Source: Pseudomonas sp. ATCC PTA-122608 (lineage in GTDB: Bacteria > Pseudomonadota > Gammaproteobacteria > Pseudomonadales > Pseudomonadaceae). From it: DNA of 64,000 nt. Below, piece after piece: positions 54,730 to 63,321 of the stretch. The stretch is taken from NCBI RefSeq assembly GCF_001952855.1, contig NZ_LPNO01000002.1:298361-362360 (forward strand), given 5' to 3'. Under the pieces are notes generated by a model. It was not told the DNA's origin. It did not search any database and worked only from the letters and a program-made list of their open reading frames with translations. Numbering within the stretch: position 1 is the stretch's first letter; every line of letters starts with the position of its first letter. The position numbers were made by a program, and so were the translations under genes.

Positions 54730-56040
54730 ATGAAGTTCACAGCTAAAGCTCTGCTTGCCTGTACCTGCATGACCCTGAGCGCCGTCAGTCTTGGCGCGCA
54801 AACCCTGACCATTGCCACCGTCAACAACAGCGACATGATCCGCATGCAGAAGCTCTCGAAAACCTTCGAGACCGAGCATCCGGAGATCAAGCTGAACTGG
54901 GTGGTACTCGAAGAAAACGTCCTGCGCCAACGCCTCACTACCGACATCGCCACCCAAGGCGGACAGTTCGACGTGTTGACCATCGGCATGTACGAAGCTG
55001 CACTCTGGGGCGCCAAGGGCTGGCTGGAACCGATGAAGGACCTGCCTGCCTCCTACGACCTGGACGACGTTTTCCCGTCTGTGCGTGACGGCCTTTCCGT
55101 CAAAGGCTCGCTGTACGCCCTGCCGTTCTATGCCGAAAGCTCCATCACCTATTACCGCACCGACCTGTTCAAGGACGCCGGGCTGACCATGCCTGAGCAC
55201 CCCACCTGGACGCAGATCGGCGAGTTCGCCGCCAAACTCACCAATAAAGACAAGGAACAGTACGGCCTGTGCCTGCGGGGCAAAGCCGGCTGGGGCGAGA
55301 ACATGGCGCTGATCACCACCCTGGCCAACGGCTACGGTGCGCGCTGGTTCGATGAGAAATGGCAGCCGGAATTCAACGGGCCGGAGTGGAAAGACGCGCT
55401 GAACTTCTACGTCGACAACATGAAGAAGTCCGGCCCGCCGGGTGCTTCCAGCAACGGTTTCAACGAAAACCTGGCGCTGTTCAACAGCGGCAAGTGCGCG
55501 ATCTGGGTCGACGCCAGCGTCGCCGGCTCGTTCGTGACCGACAAGACCCAAAGCAAGGTGGCTGACCACGTCGGCTTTACCTTTGCACCGCACGAGAAAA
55601 CCGAAAAAGGTACTTCGTGGCTGTACTCCTGGTCCCTGGGGATTCCAACCAGCTCCAAAGCCAAGGACGCCGCCAAGGTCTTCACCACCTGGGCCACTTC
55701 CAAGGAATACAGCCAGTTGGTCGCCAAGACCGACGGGATTGCCAACGTACCGCCAGGTACCCGCACGTCGACCTACAGCGACGAATACATGAAGGCTGCA
55801 CCGTTCGCCAAGGTGACGCTGGAATCGCTGAAAGTCGCGAACCCGAAAGACCCGTCGGCCAAGCCGGTGCCGTATGTGGGCATCCAGCTGGTGACCATTC
55901 CTGAATTCCAGGCGATTGGTACCCAGGTCGGCAAGTTCTTCTCCAGTGCACTGACCGGTGGCTCCACTGTGGACAAAGCCCTGGCAGATTCACAGACCTT
56001 CACCGAACGCGAAATGAAGCGGGCTGGTTATCCCAAGTAA
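54730..56040 (+). CDS. mtlE: Polyol ABC transporter substrate-binding protein MtlE
   Basis: A 436-aa periplasmic binding protein for mannitol, sorbitol and arabitol. Signal peptide MKFTAKALLACTCMTLSAVSLGA, then the family-1 solute-binding fold (LTIATVNNSDMIRMQKLSKTFETEHPEIKLNWVVLEENVLRQRL, FDVLTIGMYEAALWGAKGWLEP, YYRTDLFKDAGL). GGAG stands before the ATG. First gene of the operon. A REPIN lies on each side, in inverted relation. Confidence 0.95.
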   Translation: MKFTAKALLACTCMTLSAVSLGAQTLTIATVNNSDMIRMQKLSKTFETEHPEIKLNWVVLEENVLRQRLTTDIATQGGQFDVLTIGMYEAALWGAKGWLEPMKDLPASYDLDDVFPSVRDGLSVKGSLYALPFYAESSITYYRTDLFKDAGLTMPEHPTWTQIGEFAAKLTNKDKEQYGLCLRGKAGWGENMALITTLANGYGARWFDEKWQPEFNGPEWKDALNFYVDNMKKSGPPGASSNGFNENLALFNSGKCAIWVDASVAGSFVTDKTQSKVADHVGFTFAPHEKTEKGTSWLYSWSLGIPTSSKAKDAAKVFTTWATSKEYSQLVAKTDGIANVPPGTRTSTYSDEYMKAAPFAKVTLESLKVANPKDPSAKPVPYVGIQLVTIPEFQAIGTQVGKFFSSALTGGSTVDKALADSQTFTEREMKRAGYPK

Positions 56041-56051
56041 CCCCCAACACC

Positions 56052-56137
56052 TGTAGGAGCGAGCTTGCTCGCGAAAAAGGTACATCCACCGCAGCGATGC
56101 GCCTGGAATCCCTTCGCGAGCAAGCCTCGCTCCTACA
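56052..56137. repeat. REPIN between mtlE and mtlF
   Basis: 86 bases, inverted copy of the REPIN at 54450 including the loop; one arm has an extra C (AAGCCTCGC). Inside the operon it may protect or end the mtlE message, which needs to be the most abundant. Confidence 0.93.
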
Positions 56138-56176
56138 GGGGCTTTGCGTACCTGTCTCTACTCGGTCCTGATCACC

Positions 56177-57103
56177 ATGAATACCACCACTGCCCAAGTG
56201 CAAACCGCTTCGCCGGACAAGCCGCATAAAAGCCGCTTGATCAACCCCGGCTGGTTCCTCGTCAGCCCCTCGGTGGCTTTGTTGCTGCTGTGGATGATCG
56301 TGCCGCTGGGCATGACCCTGTACTTCTCGCTGATTCGCTACAACCTGCTCTACCCCGGCGAAAACCAATTCGTGGGGCTGGAGAACTTCACCTACTTCAT
56401 CACCGACTCGGGCTTCTTGCCCGGCGCCACCAACACCCTGTTGCTGGTGGGCAGCGTATTGCTGATCAGCGTGGTGTTTGGCGTACTGATCAGCGCCCTG
56501 CTGGAAGCCAGCGAGTTCTTCGGTCGCGGCCTGGTGCGGGTGTTGCTGATTTCACCGTTCTTCATCATGCCCACCGTCGGTGCGCTGATCTGGAAGAACC
56601 TGATTTTCCATCCGGTGTCGGGGATTCTCGCCTACGTGTGGAAGCTGTTCGGTGCCCAGCCGGTGGACTGGCTGGCCCATTACCCGTTGCTGTCGATCAT
56701 TATCATCGTGTCCTGGCAATGGCTGCCCTTCGCGATCCTTCTGCTGATGACCGCCATGCAGTCCCTCGATCAGGAACAAAAGGAAGCCGCTCGCCTCGAC
56801 GGTGCCGGCGCCATTGCGATCTTCTGGCACCTGACCCTGCCGCACCTGGCGCGCCCGATTGCCGTGGTGGTGATGATCGAAACCATCTTCCTGCTCTCGG
56901 TGTTCGCGGAAATCTTCACCACCACCAACGGTGGCCCCGGCTACGCCTCGACCAACCTCGCCTACCTGATCTACAACCAGGCGCTGGTGCAGTTCGATGT
57001 GGGCATGGCCTCGGCCGGCGGCTTGATTGCCGTGGTCATCGCCAATATCGCGGCGATCATCCTGGTGCGGATGATCGGCAAAAACCTGACTGACAAGCCT
57101 TGA
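56177..57103 (+). CDS. mtlF: Polyol ABC transporter permease MtlF
   Basis: A 308-aa inner-membrane permease with six helices. The first is GWFLVSPSVALLLLWMIVPLGMTLYFSLIRY. The EAA loop facing the ATPase is EQKEAARLDGAGAIAIFWHLTLPHLARPI. The start at MNTTTAQVQ is chosen because the frame upstream begins only with TTG next to the REPIN. Followed by mtlG after 10 bases. Confidence 0.94.
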   Translation: MNTTTAQVQTASPDKPHKSRLINPGWFLVSPSVALLLLWMIVPLGMTLYFSLIRYNLLYPGENQFVGLENFTYFITDSGFLPGATNTLLLVGSVLLISVVFGVLISALLEASEFFGRGLVRVLLISPFFIMPTVGALIWKNLIFHPVSGILAYVWKLFGAQPVDWLAHYPLLSIIIIVSWQWLPFAILLLMTAMQSLDQEQKEAARLDGAGAIAIFWHLTLPHLARPIAVVVMIETIFLLSVFAEIFTTTNGGPGYASTNLAYLIYNQALVQFDVGMASAGGLIAVVIANIAAIILVRMIGKNLTDKP

Positions 57104-57113
57104 GGGCCGCGCC

Positions 57114-57944
57114 ATGACGCTTCAACAATCCCGCCGCCTGCAAAGCGTGCTGCTCGGCACCCTGGCCTGGGCCATCGCGATCCTGATTTTCTTCCCGATC
57201 TTCTGGATGGTGCTGACCAGCTTCAAGACCGAAATCGACGCGTTCGCCACGCCGCCGCAGTTCATCTTCACGCCGACGCTGGAGAACTACCTGCACATCA
57301 ACGAGCGCAGCAACTACTTCAGCTACGCCTGGAACTCGGTGCTGATTTCCTTCAGTGCCACCGCGTTGTGCCTGCTGATCTCGGTACCGGCCGCCTACTC
57401 CATGGCCTTCTATGAGACCAAGCGCACCAAGGGCACGTTGCTGTGGATGCTCTCCACCAAGATGCTGCCGCCGGTGGGCGTGCTGATGCCGATCTACCTG
57501 CTGGCCAAGAGCTTCGGCCTGCTGGACACGCGCATTGCGCTGATCATCATCTACACCCTGATCAACCTGCCGATCGTGGTCTGGATGGTTTACACCTACT
57601 TCAAGGACATCCCCAAGGACATCCTCGAAGCCGCCCGCCTCGACGGCGCCACCCTGTGGCAGGAAATGGTCCGGGTGCTGCTGCCGATCGCCAAGGGCGG
57701 CCTGGCTTCCACGGTGTTGCTGTCGCTGATCCTGTGCTGGAACGAGGCGTTCTGGTCGCTGAACCTGACCTCGTCCAACGCCGCGCCGCTCACCGCGTTG
57801 ATCGCCTCCTACTCAAGCCCTGAAGGCTTGTTCTGGGCCAAATTGTCTGCCGTGTCGACCCTGGCCTGTGCGCCGATCCTGATCTTTGGCTGGATCAGCC
57901 AGAAACAGCTGGTCCGCGGTTTGTCCTTCGGCGCCGTGAAGTAA
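57114..57944 (+). CDS. mtlG: Polyol ABC transporter permease MtlG
   Basis: A 276-aa permease, partner of MtlF. Six helices and the EAA loop PKDILEAARLDGATLWQEMVRVLLPIAKGGLAST. The N-terminal FFPIFWMVLTSFKTEIDAFATPPQFIFTPTLENY is typical for MalG-like proteins. Ribosome site GAGGG. Confidence 0.95.
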   Translation: MTLQQSRRLQSVLLGTLAWAIAILIFFPIFWMVLTSFKTEIDAFATPPQFIFTPTLENYLHINERSNYFSYAWNSVLISFSATALCLLISVPAAYSMAFYETKRTKGTLLWMLSTKMLPPVGVLMPIYLLAKSFGLLDTRIALIIIYTLINLPIVVWMVYTYFKDIPKDILEAARLDGATLWQEMVRVLLPIAKGGLASTVLLSLILCWNEAFWSLNLTSSNAAPLTALIASYSSPEGLFWAKLSAVSTLACAPILIFGWISQKQLVRGLSFGAVK

Positions 57945-57981
57945 CGGCTCCTTCAAAAATATTTAGAAGCGGAGGCCCATC

Positions 57982-59085
57982 ATGGCCAACCTGAAAATCA
58001 AGAATCTGCAAAAAGGCTTCGAAGGTTTCTCCATCATCAAGGGCATCGACCTTGAAGTGAACGACAAGGAATTCGTGGTGTTCGTCGGCCCGTCGGGCTG
58101 CGGTAAATCCACCCTGCTGCGCCTGATTGCCGGCCTGGAAGAAGTCACCGAAGGCACCATCGAACTGGATGGCCGCGACATCACCGAAGTCACCCCGGCC
58201 AAGCGCGACCTGGCGATGGTGTTCCAGACCTACGCCCTGTACCCGCACATGAGCGTGCGCAAGAACATGTCGTTTGCCCTGGACCTGGCCGGCGTCGACA
58301 AGAAGATTGTCGAGAGCAAGGTCAACGAAGCGGCGCGGATCCTGGAGCTGGGCCCTCTGCTTGAGCGCAAGCCCAAGCAGTTGTCCGGCGGCCAGCGTCA
58401 GCGTGTCGCCATCGGCCGTGCGATTGTGCGTAACCCGAAGATCTTTTTGTTCGACGAACCGCTGTCCAACCTCGATGCCGCCCTGCGGGTGCAGATGCGC
58501 CTGGAGCTGTCGCGCCTGCATAAAGAACTGCAAGCCACCATGATCTACGTGACCCACGACCAGGTCGAAGCCATGACCCTGGCCGACAAGGTGGTGGTGC
58601 TCAACAGCGGCCGTGTGGAACAGGTGGGCTCGCCGCTGGAGCTGTATCACCAGCCGGCCAACCTGTTTGTCGCAGGCTTTTTGGGCACGCCGAAAATGGG
58701 CTTCCTCAAGGGCAAGGTCAGCCGCGTGGATGCCCAGAGCTGCGAAGTCGAACTGGACGCCGGCGGTCGCATCAGCCTACCCCTGAGCAGCGCAACCTTG
58801 AGCGCTGGCAGCGCGGTGACCCTGGGCATTCGTCCGGAACACCTGGAAATTGCCGCCCCTGGCCAAGCCACCCTGACCGTGACCGCCGATGTCGGTGAGC
58901 GCCTGGGCAGCGACACCTTCTGCCACGTCATTACCGCCAGCAAGGAGCCGTTGACCTTGCGGATCCGTGGCGACATGGCCAGCCAGTATGGCGAAACCCT
59001 GCAGCTGTACCTGGACCCGACCCAATGCCACCTGTTCGACGCTGACGGCGTTGCGGTCGCCCGCCCACTGCGCGCCGCCGCCTGA
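57982..59085 (+). CDS. mtlK: Polyol ABC transporter ATPase MtlK
   Basis: A 367-aa MalK-like ATPase. Walker A GPSGCGKST (about residues 36-44), Q-loop VFQTYALYPHMSV, signature LSGGQRQRVAIGRA, Walker B IFLFDEPLSNLDAALR, switch histidine in YVTHDQVEAMTLADK. The C-terminal regulatory OB-like domain (about 240-367) has LGIRPEHLEI. Ribosome site GCGGAGG. Energises MtlEFG and may serve other sugars. Confidence 0.96.
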   Translation: MANLKIKNLQKGFEGFSIIKGIDLEVNDKEFVVFVGPSGCGKSTLLRLIAGLEEVTEGTIELDGRDITEVTPAKRDLAMVFQTYALYPHMSVRKNMSFALDLAGVDKKIVESKVNEAARILELGPLLERKPKQLSGGQRQRVAIGRAIVRNPKIFLFDEPLSNLDAALRVQMRLELSRLHKELQATMIYVTHDQVEAMTLADKVVVLNSGRVEQVGSPLELYHQPANLFVAGFLGTPKMGFLKGKVSRVDAQSCEVELDAGGRISLPLSSATLSAGSAVTLGIRPEHLEIAAPGQATLTVTADVGERLGSDTFCHVITASKEPLTLRIRGDMASQYGETLQLYLDPTQCHLFDADGVAVARPLRAAA

Positions 59086-59103
59086 TTTCGCGAGAATTTC
59101 CTG

Positions 59104-60585
59104 ATGAAACTGAATAAGCAAAACCTCACGCAACTGGCCCCTGAAGTGCAACTGCCAGCCTATGCGATTGCCAACACCCGCCAGGGCATCGCGCACATTG
59201 GCGTCGGCGGCTTCCACCGCGCGCACCAGGCGTATTACACCGACGCCTTGATGAATACCGGCGTGGGCCTGGACTGGAGCATTTGCGGGGTCGGCCTGCG
59301 CGCCGAAGACCGCAAGGCACGGGACGACCTGGCCGGCCAGGACTACCTGTTTACCCTGTATGAACTGGGCGACACCGACGATACCGAAGTGCGTGTGATC
59401 GGTTCCATCAGCGACATGCTCCTGGCCGAAGACGGCGCCCAGGCGCTGATCGACAAGCTGGCCAGTCCAGAGATTCGCATTGTCTCGCTGACCATCACCG
59501 AAGGCGGCTACTGCATCGACGACAGCAACGGCGAGTTCATGGCTAACCTGCCGCAGATCCAGCATGACCTGGCCAACCCGGGCGCGCCGAAAACCGTGTT
59601 CGGCTTTATCTGCGCTGCGTTGACCCAGCGCCGGGCGGCCGGAGTGCCGGCGTTTACCGTGATGTCCTGCGATAACCTGCCCCACAACGGCGCCGTGACT
59701 CGCAAGGCCCTGCTGGCCTTCGCCGCGTTGCATGACGCTGAACTGCATGAGTGGATCAAGGCCAACGTGAGTTTCCCGAATGCCATGGTCGACCGCATTA
59801 CACCGATGACCAGCACTGCGCATCGCCTGCAACTGCATGACGAGCACGGCATTGACGACGCCTGGCCGGTGGTCTGCGAGCCGTTTGTGCAATGGGTACT
59901 GGAAGACAAGTTCGTCAACGGCCGCCCGGCGTGGGAAACGGTAGGCGTGCAGTTCACCGATGACGTGACGCCGTACGAAGAGATGAAGATCGGCCTGCTC
60001 AACGGCAGCCACCTGGCGCTGACGTACCTGGGTTTCCTGAAGGGCTACCGCTTCGTCCACGAGACCATGAATGACCCGTTGTTCGTGGCCTATATGCGCG
60101 CCTACATGGACCTGGATGTCACGCCCAACCTGGCACCGGTCCCGGGGATCGACTTGACCGAATACAAGCAGACCCTGGTGGACCGCTTTTCCAACCAGGC
60201 GATCGCCGATCAGCTGGAGCGCGTGTGCTCCGACGGCTCGTCGAAGTTTCCCAAGTTCACCGTACCGACCATCAACCGCCTGATTGCTGACGGGCGCGAG
60301 ACCGAGCGTGCCGCACTGGTGGTGGCCGCGTGGGCGCTGTACTTGAAAGGCGTGGATGAGAATGGCGTGATCTACCGCATCCCGGATCCCCGCGCCGAGT
60401 TTTGCCAGGGGCTGGTGACGGAAGATGCGTTGATCAGCAAGCGGCTGCTGGGGGTGGAGGAGATTTTTGGTACAGCTATTCCCAACTCGCCCGAGTTTGT
60501 GGCAGCGTTTGAGCGGTGTTTCGAGAGCCTGCAGGATGTGGGTGTGAGCAAAACGCTGGAGCGGCTGCTCGCCAATCTCAACTGA
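59104..60585 (+). CDS. mtlD: Mannitol 2-dehydrogenase
   Basis: A 493-aa, zinc-free long-chain polyol dehydrogenase that oxidises mannitol, sorbitol and arabitol to fructose or xylulose with NAD+. N-terminal IAHIGVGGFHRAHQAYYTDALM is the nucleotide-binding start; SLTITEGGYC and MSCDNLPHNG follow; the catalytic lysine region is EEMKIGLLNGSHLALTYLG. 18 bases after mtlK. The length equals that of the P. fluorescens enzyme. Confidence 0.96.
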   Translation: MKLNKQNLTQLAPEVQLPAYAIANTRQGIAHIGVGGFHRAHQAYYTDALMNTGVGLDWSICGVGLRAEDRKARDDLAGQDYLFTLYELGDTDDTEVRVIGSISDMLLAEDGAQALIDKLASPEIRIVSLTITEGGYCIDDSNGEFMANLPQIQHDLANPGAPKTVFGFICAALTQRRAAGVPAFTVMSCDNLPHNGAVTRKALLAFAALHDAELHEWIKANVSFPNAMVDRITPMTSTAHRLQLHDEHGIDDAWPVVCEPFVQWVLEDKFVNGRPAWETVGVQFTDDVTPYEEMKIGLLNGSHLALTYLGFLKGYRFVHETMNDPLFVAYMRAYMDLDVTPNLAPVPGIDLTEYKQTLVDRFSNQAIADQLERVCSDGSSKFPKFTVPTINRLIADGRETERAALVVAAWALYLKGVDENGVIYRIPDPRAEFCQGLVTEDALISKRLLGVEEIFGTAIPNSPEFVAAFERCFESLQDVGVSKTLERLLANLN

Positions 60586-60602
60586 CGGAACCGAATCAAA
60601 AA

Positions 60603-60692
60603 TGTGGGAGCGGGCTTGCTCGCGAAAGCGGTGGATCAGTCAATATTTGCGTTAACTGACACACCGTATTCGCGAGCAAGCCCGCTCCCACA
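60603..60692. repeat. REPIN between mtlD and mtlY
   Basis: TGTGGGAGCGGGCTTGCTCG to its inverse, 90 bases. Loop similar to that at 28872. It divides the operon into mtlEFGKD and mtlYZ parts. Confidence 0.93.
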
Positions 60693-60732
60693 TCGACCGA
60701 GTTCTCCATAAAAATAGGCTGAGCGACCCACC

Positions 60733-62214
60733 ATGACCCAGCAAAACCTCTATCTCGGTATCGACTGCGGCACCCAGGGCACCAAGGCCATCGTGCTGGA
60801 CGCCAGCAGCGGCAACGTCCTGGGCCTGGGCGCTGCCAGCCATACGCTGATCAGCGGCGCCAATGGCCGCCGCGAACAACACACCCAGGAGTGGCTCGAC
60901 GCCTTTACCGAAGCCACCCACCGCGCCTTGCAACAAGCCGGTGTGGACGGCCAGGACATCCTCGCCATCGGCGTCTCCGGCCAGCAACATGGCCTGGTGC
61001 TGCTCGACGACCAAGGCCACGTGCTGCGCCCGGCCAAGCTGTGGTGCGACACCGAAACTGCGCCCGAAAACGATCGCCTGCTGCAACACCTGGGCGGTGA
61101 AAGCGGTTCCCTGGAGCGCCTCGGCGTGGCCATCGCTCCCGGCTACACCGTGTCCAAACTGCTATGGACCCGCGAACAACACCCGGAGGTGTTCGCGCGC
61201 ATCGCGCATATCCTGCTGCCCCACGACTACCTGAACTACTGGCTCACCGGCCGCGCCTGCGCTGAATACGGTGATGCCTCGGGCACCGGTTATTTCAACG
61301 TACGCACCCGGGAGTGGGACCTGGCACTGCTGCGCCACATTGACCCCGAAGGACGCCTGGAAGCCGCACTGCCCGAATTGATCGAAGCCAATCAGCCAGT
61401 GGGCACCATCCTGCCCGCCATCGCCGAGCGCCTGGGCATCAACCCGAATGCGCAAGTCTCCAGCGGCGGCGGCGACAACATGATGGGCGCCATCGGCACC
61501 GGCAATATCGCCCCCGGTGTGATCACCATGAGCCTGGGCTCGTCCGGCACCGTGTATGCCTTTGCCGATCAGGCCAACGTCAGCCCGCAGGCATCGGTCG
61601 CGACGTTCTGCTCCTCCAGCGGCGGCTGGCTGCCGTTGATCTGCACCATGAACCTGACCAACGCCACCGGCGTCATCCGCGAGCTGTTCGACCTGGACCT
61701 GGCGGCGTTCAACGCGCGGGTGGCCGAGGCACCGATTGGCGCCGACGGCGTGAGCATGCTGCCGTTCCTCAATGGCGAACGGGTGCCCGCCCTGCCCCAC
61801 GCCACCGGCAGCCTGCACGGCCTGACCATGACCAACCTGACCCGCGCCAACCTGTGCCGCGCCGTGGTCGAAGGCACCACCTTCGGCCTGCGCTACGGCC
61901 TCGACCTGTTGCGCCAGACCGGCCTGCAAAGCCAGAGCATCCGGCTGATTGGCGGCGGTTCGAAAAGCCCGGTGTGGCGGCAGATGGTCGCGGATATCAT
62001 GAACACCGAAGTGATCTGCACCGAACAAAGCGAAGCCGCTGCCCTGGGCGCTTCGATCCAGGCGGCGTGGTGCCAGTCCGGTGAAAGCCTGGCGCAGCTG
62101 TGCCAGCGTTGCGTCAGCGTCGACGCGGCCAGCCGCACGCTGCCGGACGCCGACAGCGTCAGCGCCTACCAGCAGGCTTATGAGCGTTATCAACAGCACG
62201 TGGCATCCCTTTAA
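60733..62214 (+). CDS. mtlY: Xylulokinase
   Basis: A 493-aa FGGY kinase that phosphorylates the xylulose made from arabitol. Phosphate loop GIDCGTQGTKAIVLD (about residues 9-23), substrate segment GVSGQQHGLVLLD, MSLGSSGTVYAF, and the FGGY-like end with IRLIGGGSKSPVWRQMVADIMNTEV. Corresponds to XylB/MtlY. Operon gene, 148 bases after mtlD with a REPIN in between. Confidence 0.94.
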   Translation: MTQQNLYLGIDCGTQGTKAIVLDASSGNVLGLGAASHTLISGANGRREQHTQEWLDAFTEATHRALQQAGVDGQDILAIGVSGQQHGLVLLDDQGHVLRPAKLWCDTETAPENDRLLQHLGGESGSLERLGVAIAPGYTVSKLLWTREQHPEVFARIAHILLPHDYLNYWLTGRACAEYGDASGTGYFNVRTREWDLALLRHIDPEGRLEAALPELIEANQPVGTILPAIAERLGINPNAQVSSGGGDNMMGAIGTGNIAPGVITMSLGSSGTVYAFADQANVSPQASVATFCSSSGGWLPLICTMNLTNATGVIRELFDLDLAAFNARVAEAPIGADGVSMLPFLNGERVPALPHATGSLHGLTMTNLTRANLCRAVVEGTTFGLRYGLDLLRQTGLQSQSIRLIGGGSKSPVWRQMVADIMNTEVICTEQSEAAALGASIQAAWCQSGESLAQLCQRCVSVDAASRTLPDADSVSAYQQAYERYQQHVASL

Positions 62215-62226
62215 GAGCGAACGAAT

Positions 62227-63165
62227 ATGTATTTGGTATGTGGCGAAGCGCTGTTTGATTTTTTCAGCGAGGACGATGCCAGCGGCAAGGCGTCCAGAGT
62301 CAATTACAAGGCGATTGCCGGCGGCTCGCCGTTCAACGTCGCGGTAGGTTTGCGTCGATTGGGAATCGACGCGGGCTTTTTCGCCGGGATCTCCGACGAC
62401 TACCTCGGCCGGCGCCTGTTGCAGGTGCTCAAGGACGAAGGTGTGCGCGAGGATTTCCTGCTGGAATTCGCCGCGCCTACCACCCTGGCAATGGTCGCCG
62501 TGGGTGCCAATGGCTCACCGCAGTACAGCTTTCGTGGTGAAGGTTGCGCCGACCGTCAGTTGCAGCTCGAACATTTGCCCGTATTGGGCGATGAAGTACG
62601 TGGCGTACACATCGGCTCTTTTTCGCTGGTGGTACAGCCGATTGCCGACACCCTGCTGGCCCTGGTCCGCCGGGAAAGCGGCAAGCGCATGATCAGTCTC
62701 GACCCCAACGTACGCCTGAACCCCGAGCCGAACATCGAGCTATGGCGCGCCCGCGTGGCCGAGTTGGTCAAGCATGCCGACCTGATCAAGGTCAGTGACG
62801 AAGACCTGCACCTGCTCTACCCCGGCCAGGCTGCAGAAAGCATCCTGCAAGGCTGGTTGCAACACCGTTGCCAACTGGTATTCCTGACCCGTGGCGGCGA
62901 TGGCGCGACGGTGTTCAGCCGTCAACACGGCACCTGGTCGGCACCGGCGATTAAGGTCGTCATGGCCGATACCGTCGGCGCTGGCGATACGTTCCAGGCG
63001 GCACTGATCACCTGGCTCACCGAGCAGCAACTGGACTCGGTCGAGGGCCTGCAACAGCTGTCCCGCGAACAGATCAGCAGCATGCTCACCTTCGCCACCC
63101 GCGCTGCGGCTCTCACCTGCAGCAAGACCGGTCCGGACCTGCCCTATCGTCATCAGTTGGACTGA
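62227..63165 (+). CDS. mtlZ: Fructokinase
   Basis: A 312-aa PfkB sugar kinase that makes fructose-6-phosphate from the fructose released by MtlD. Signature one GGSPFNVAVGLRRLGIDAGFFAGISDDYLG, signature two DTVGAGDTFQAALITWL with the catalytic aspartate in GAGD. 12 bases after mtlY and last gene of the operon. Confidence 0.95.
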   Translation: MYLVCGEALFDFFSEDDASGKASRVNYKAIAGGSPFNVAVGLRRLGIDAGFFAGISDDYLGRRLLQVLKDEGVREDFLLEFAAPTTLAMVAVGANGSPQYSFRGEGCADRQLQLEHLPVLGDEVRGVHIGSFSLVVQPIADTLLALVRRESGKRMISLDPNVRLNPEPNIELWRARVAELVKHADLIKVSDEDLHLLYPGQAAESILQGWLQHRCQLVFLTRGGDGATVFSRQHGTWSAPAIKVVMADTVGAGDTFQAALITWLTEQQLDSVEGLQQLSREQISSMLTFATRAAALTCSKTGPDLPYRHQLD

Positions 63166-63196
63166 CAAATACACGATAGAAATCAATATGCCACCA

Positions 63197-63223
63197 TGTA
63201 AGCCACGTATTACGTGGCTTACA
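63197..63223. terminator. Strong hairpin after mtlZ
   Basis: TGTAAGCCACGTA against TACGTGGCTTACA, 13 bp with a one-base loop. No T-run; it is the only apparent end of the mtl operon. Confidence 0.65.
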
Positions 63224-63321
63224 GCCCTGCGGTTATCTGTCAGAAAATCCTGCACTGTGTCAAAAACTGTACTAAACCCAAAAAACATGTGCAGTTTTTA
63301 TAACAAACACAGGGCAGATAA

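Noticed and set aside
58777..60060. 427-aa open frame opposite mtlK-mtlD
   Set aside because: Spans two well-supported genes in antisense, no motif.
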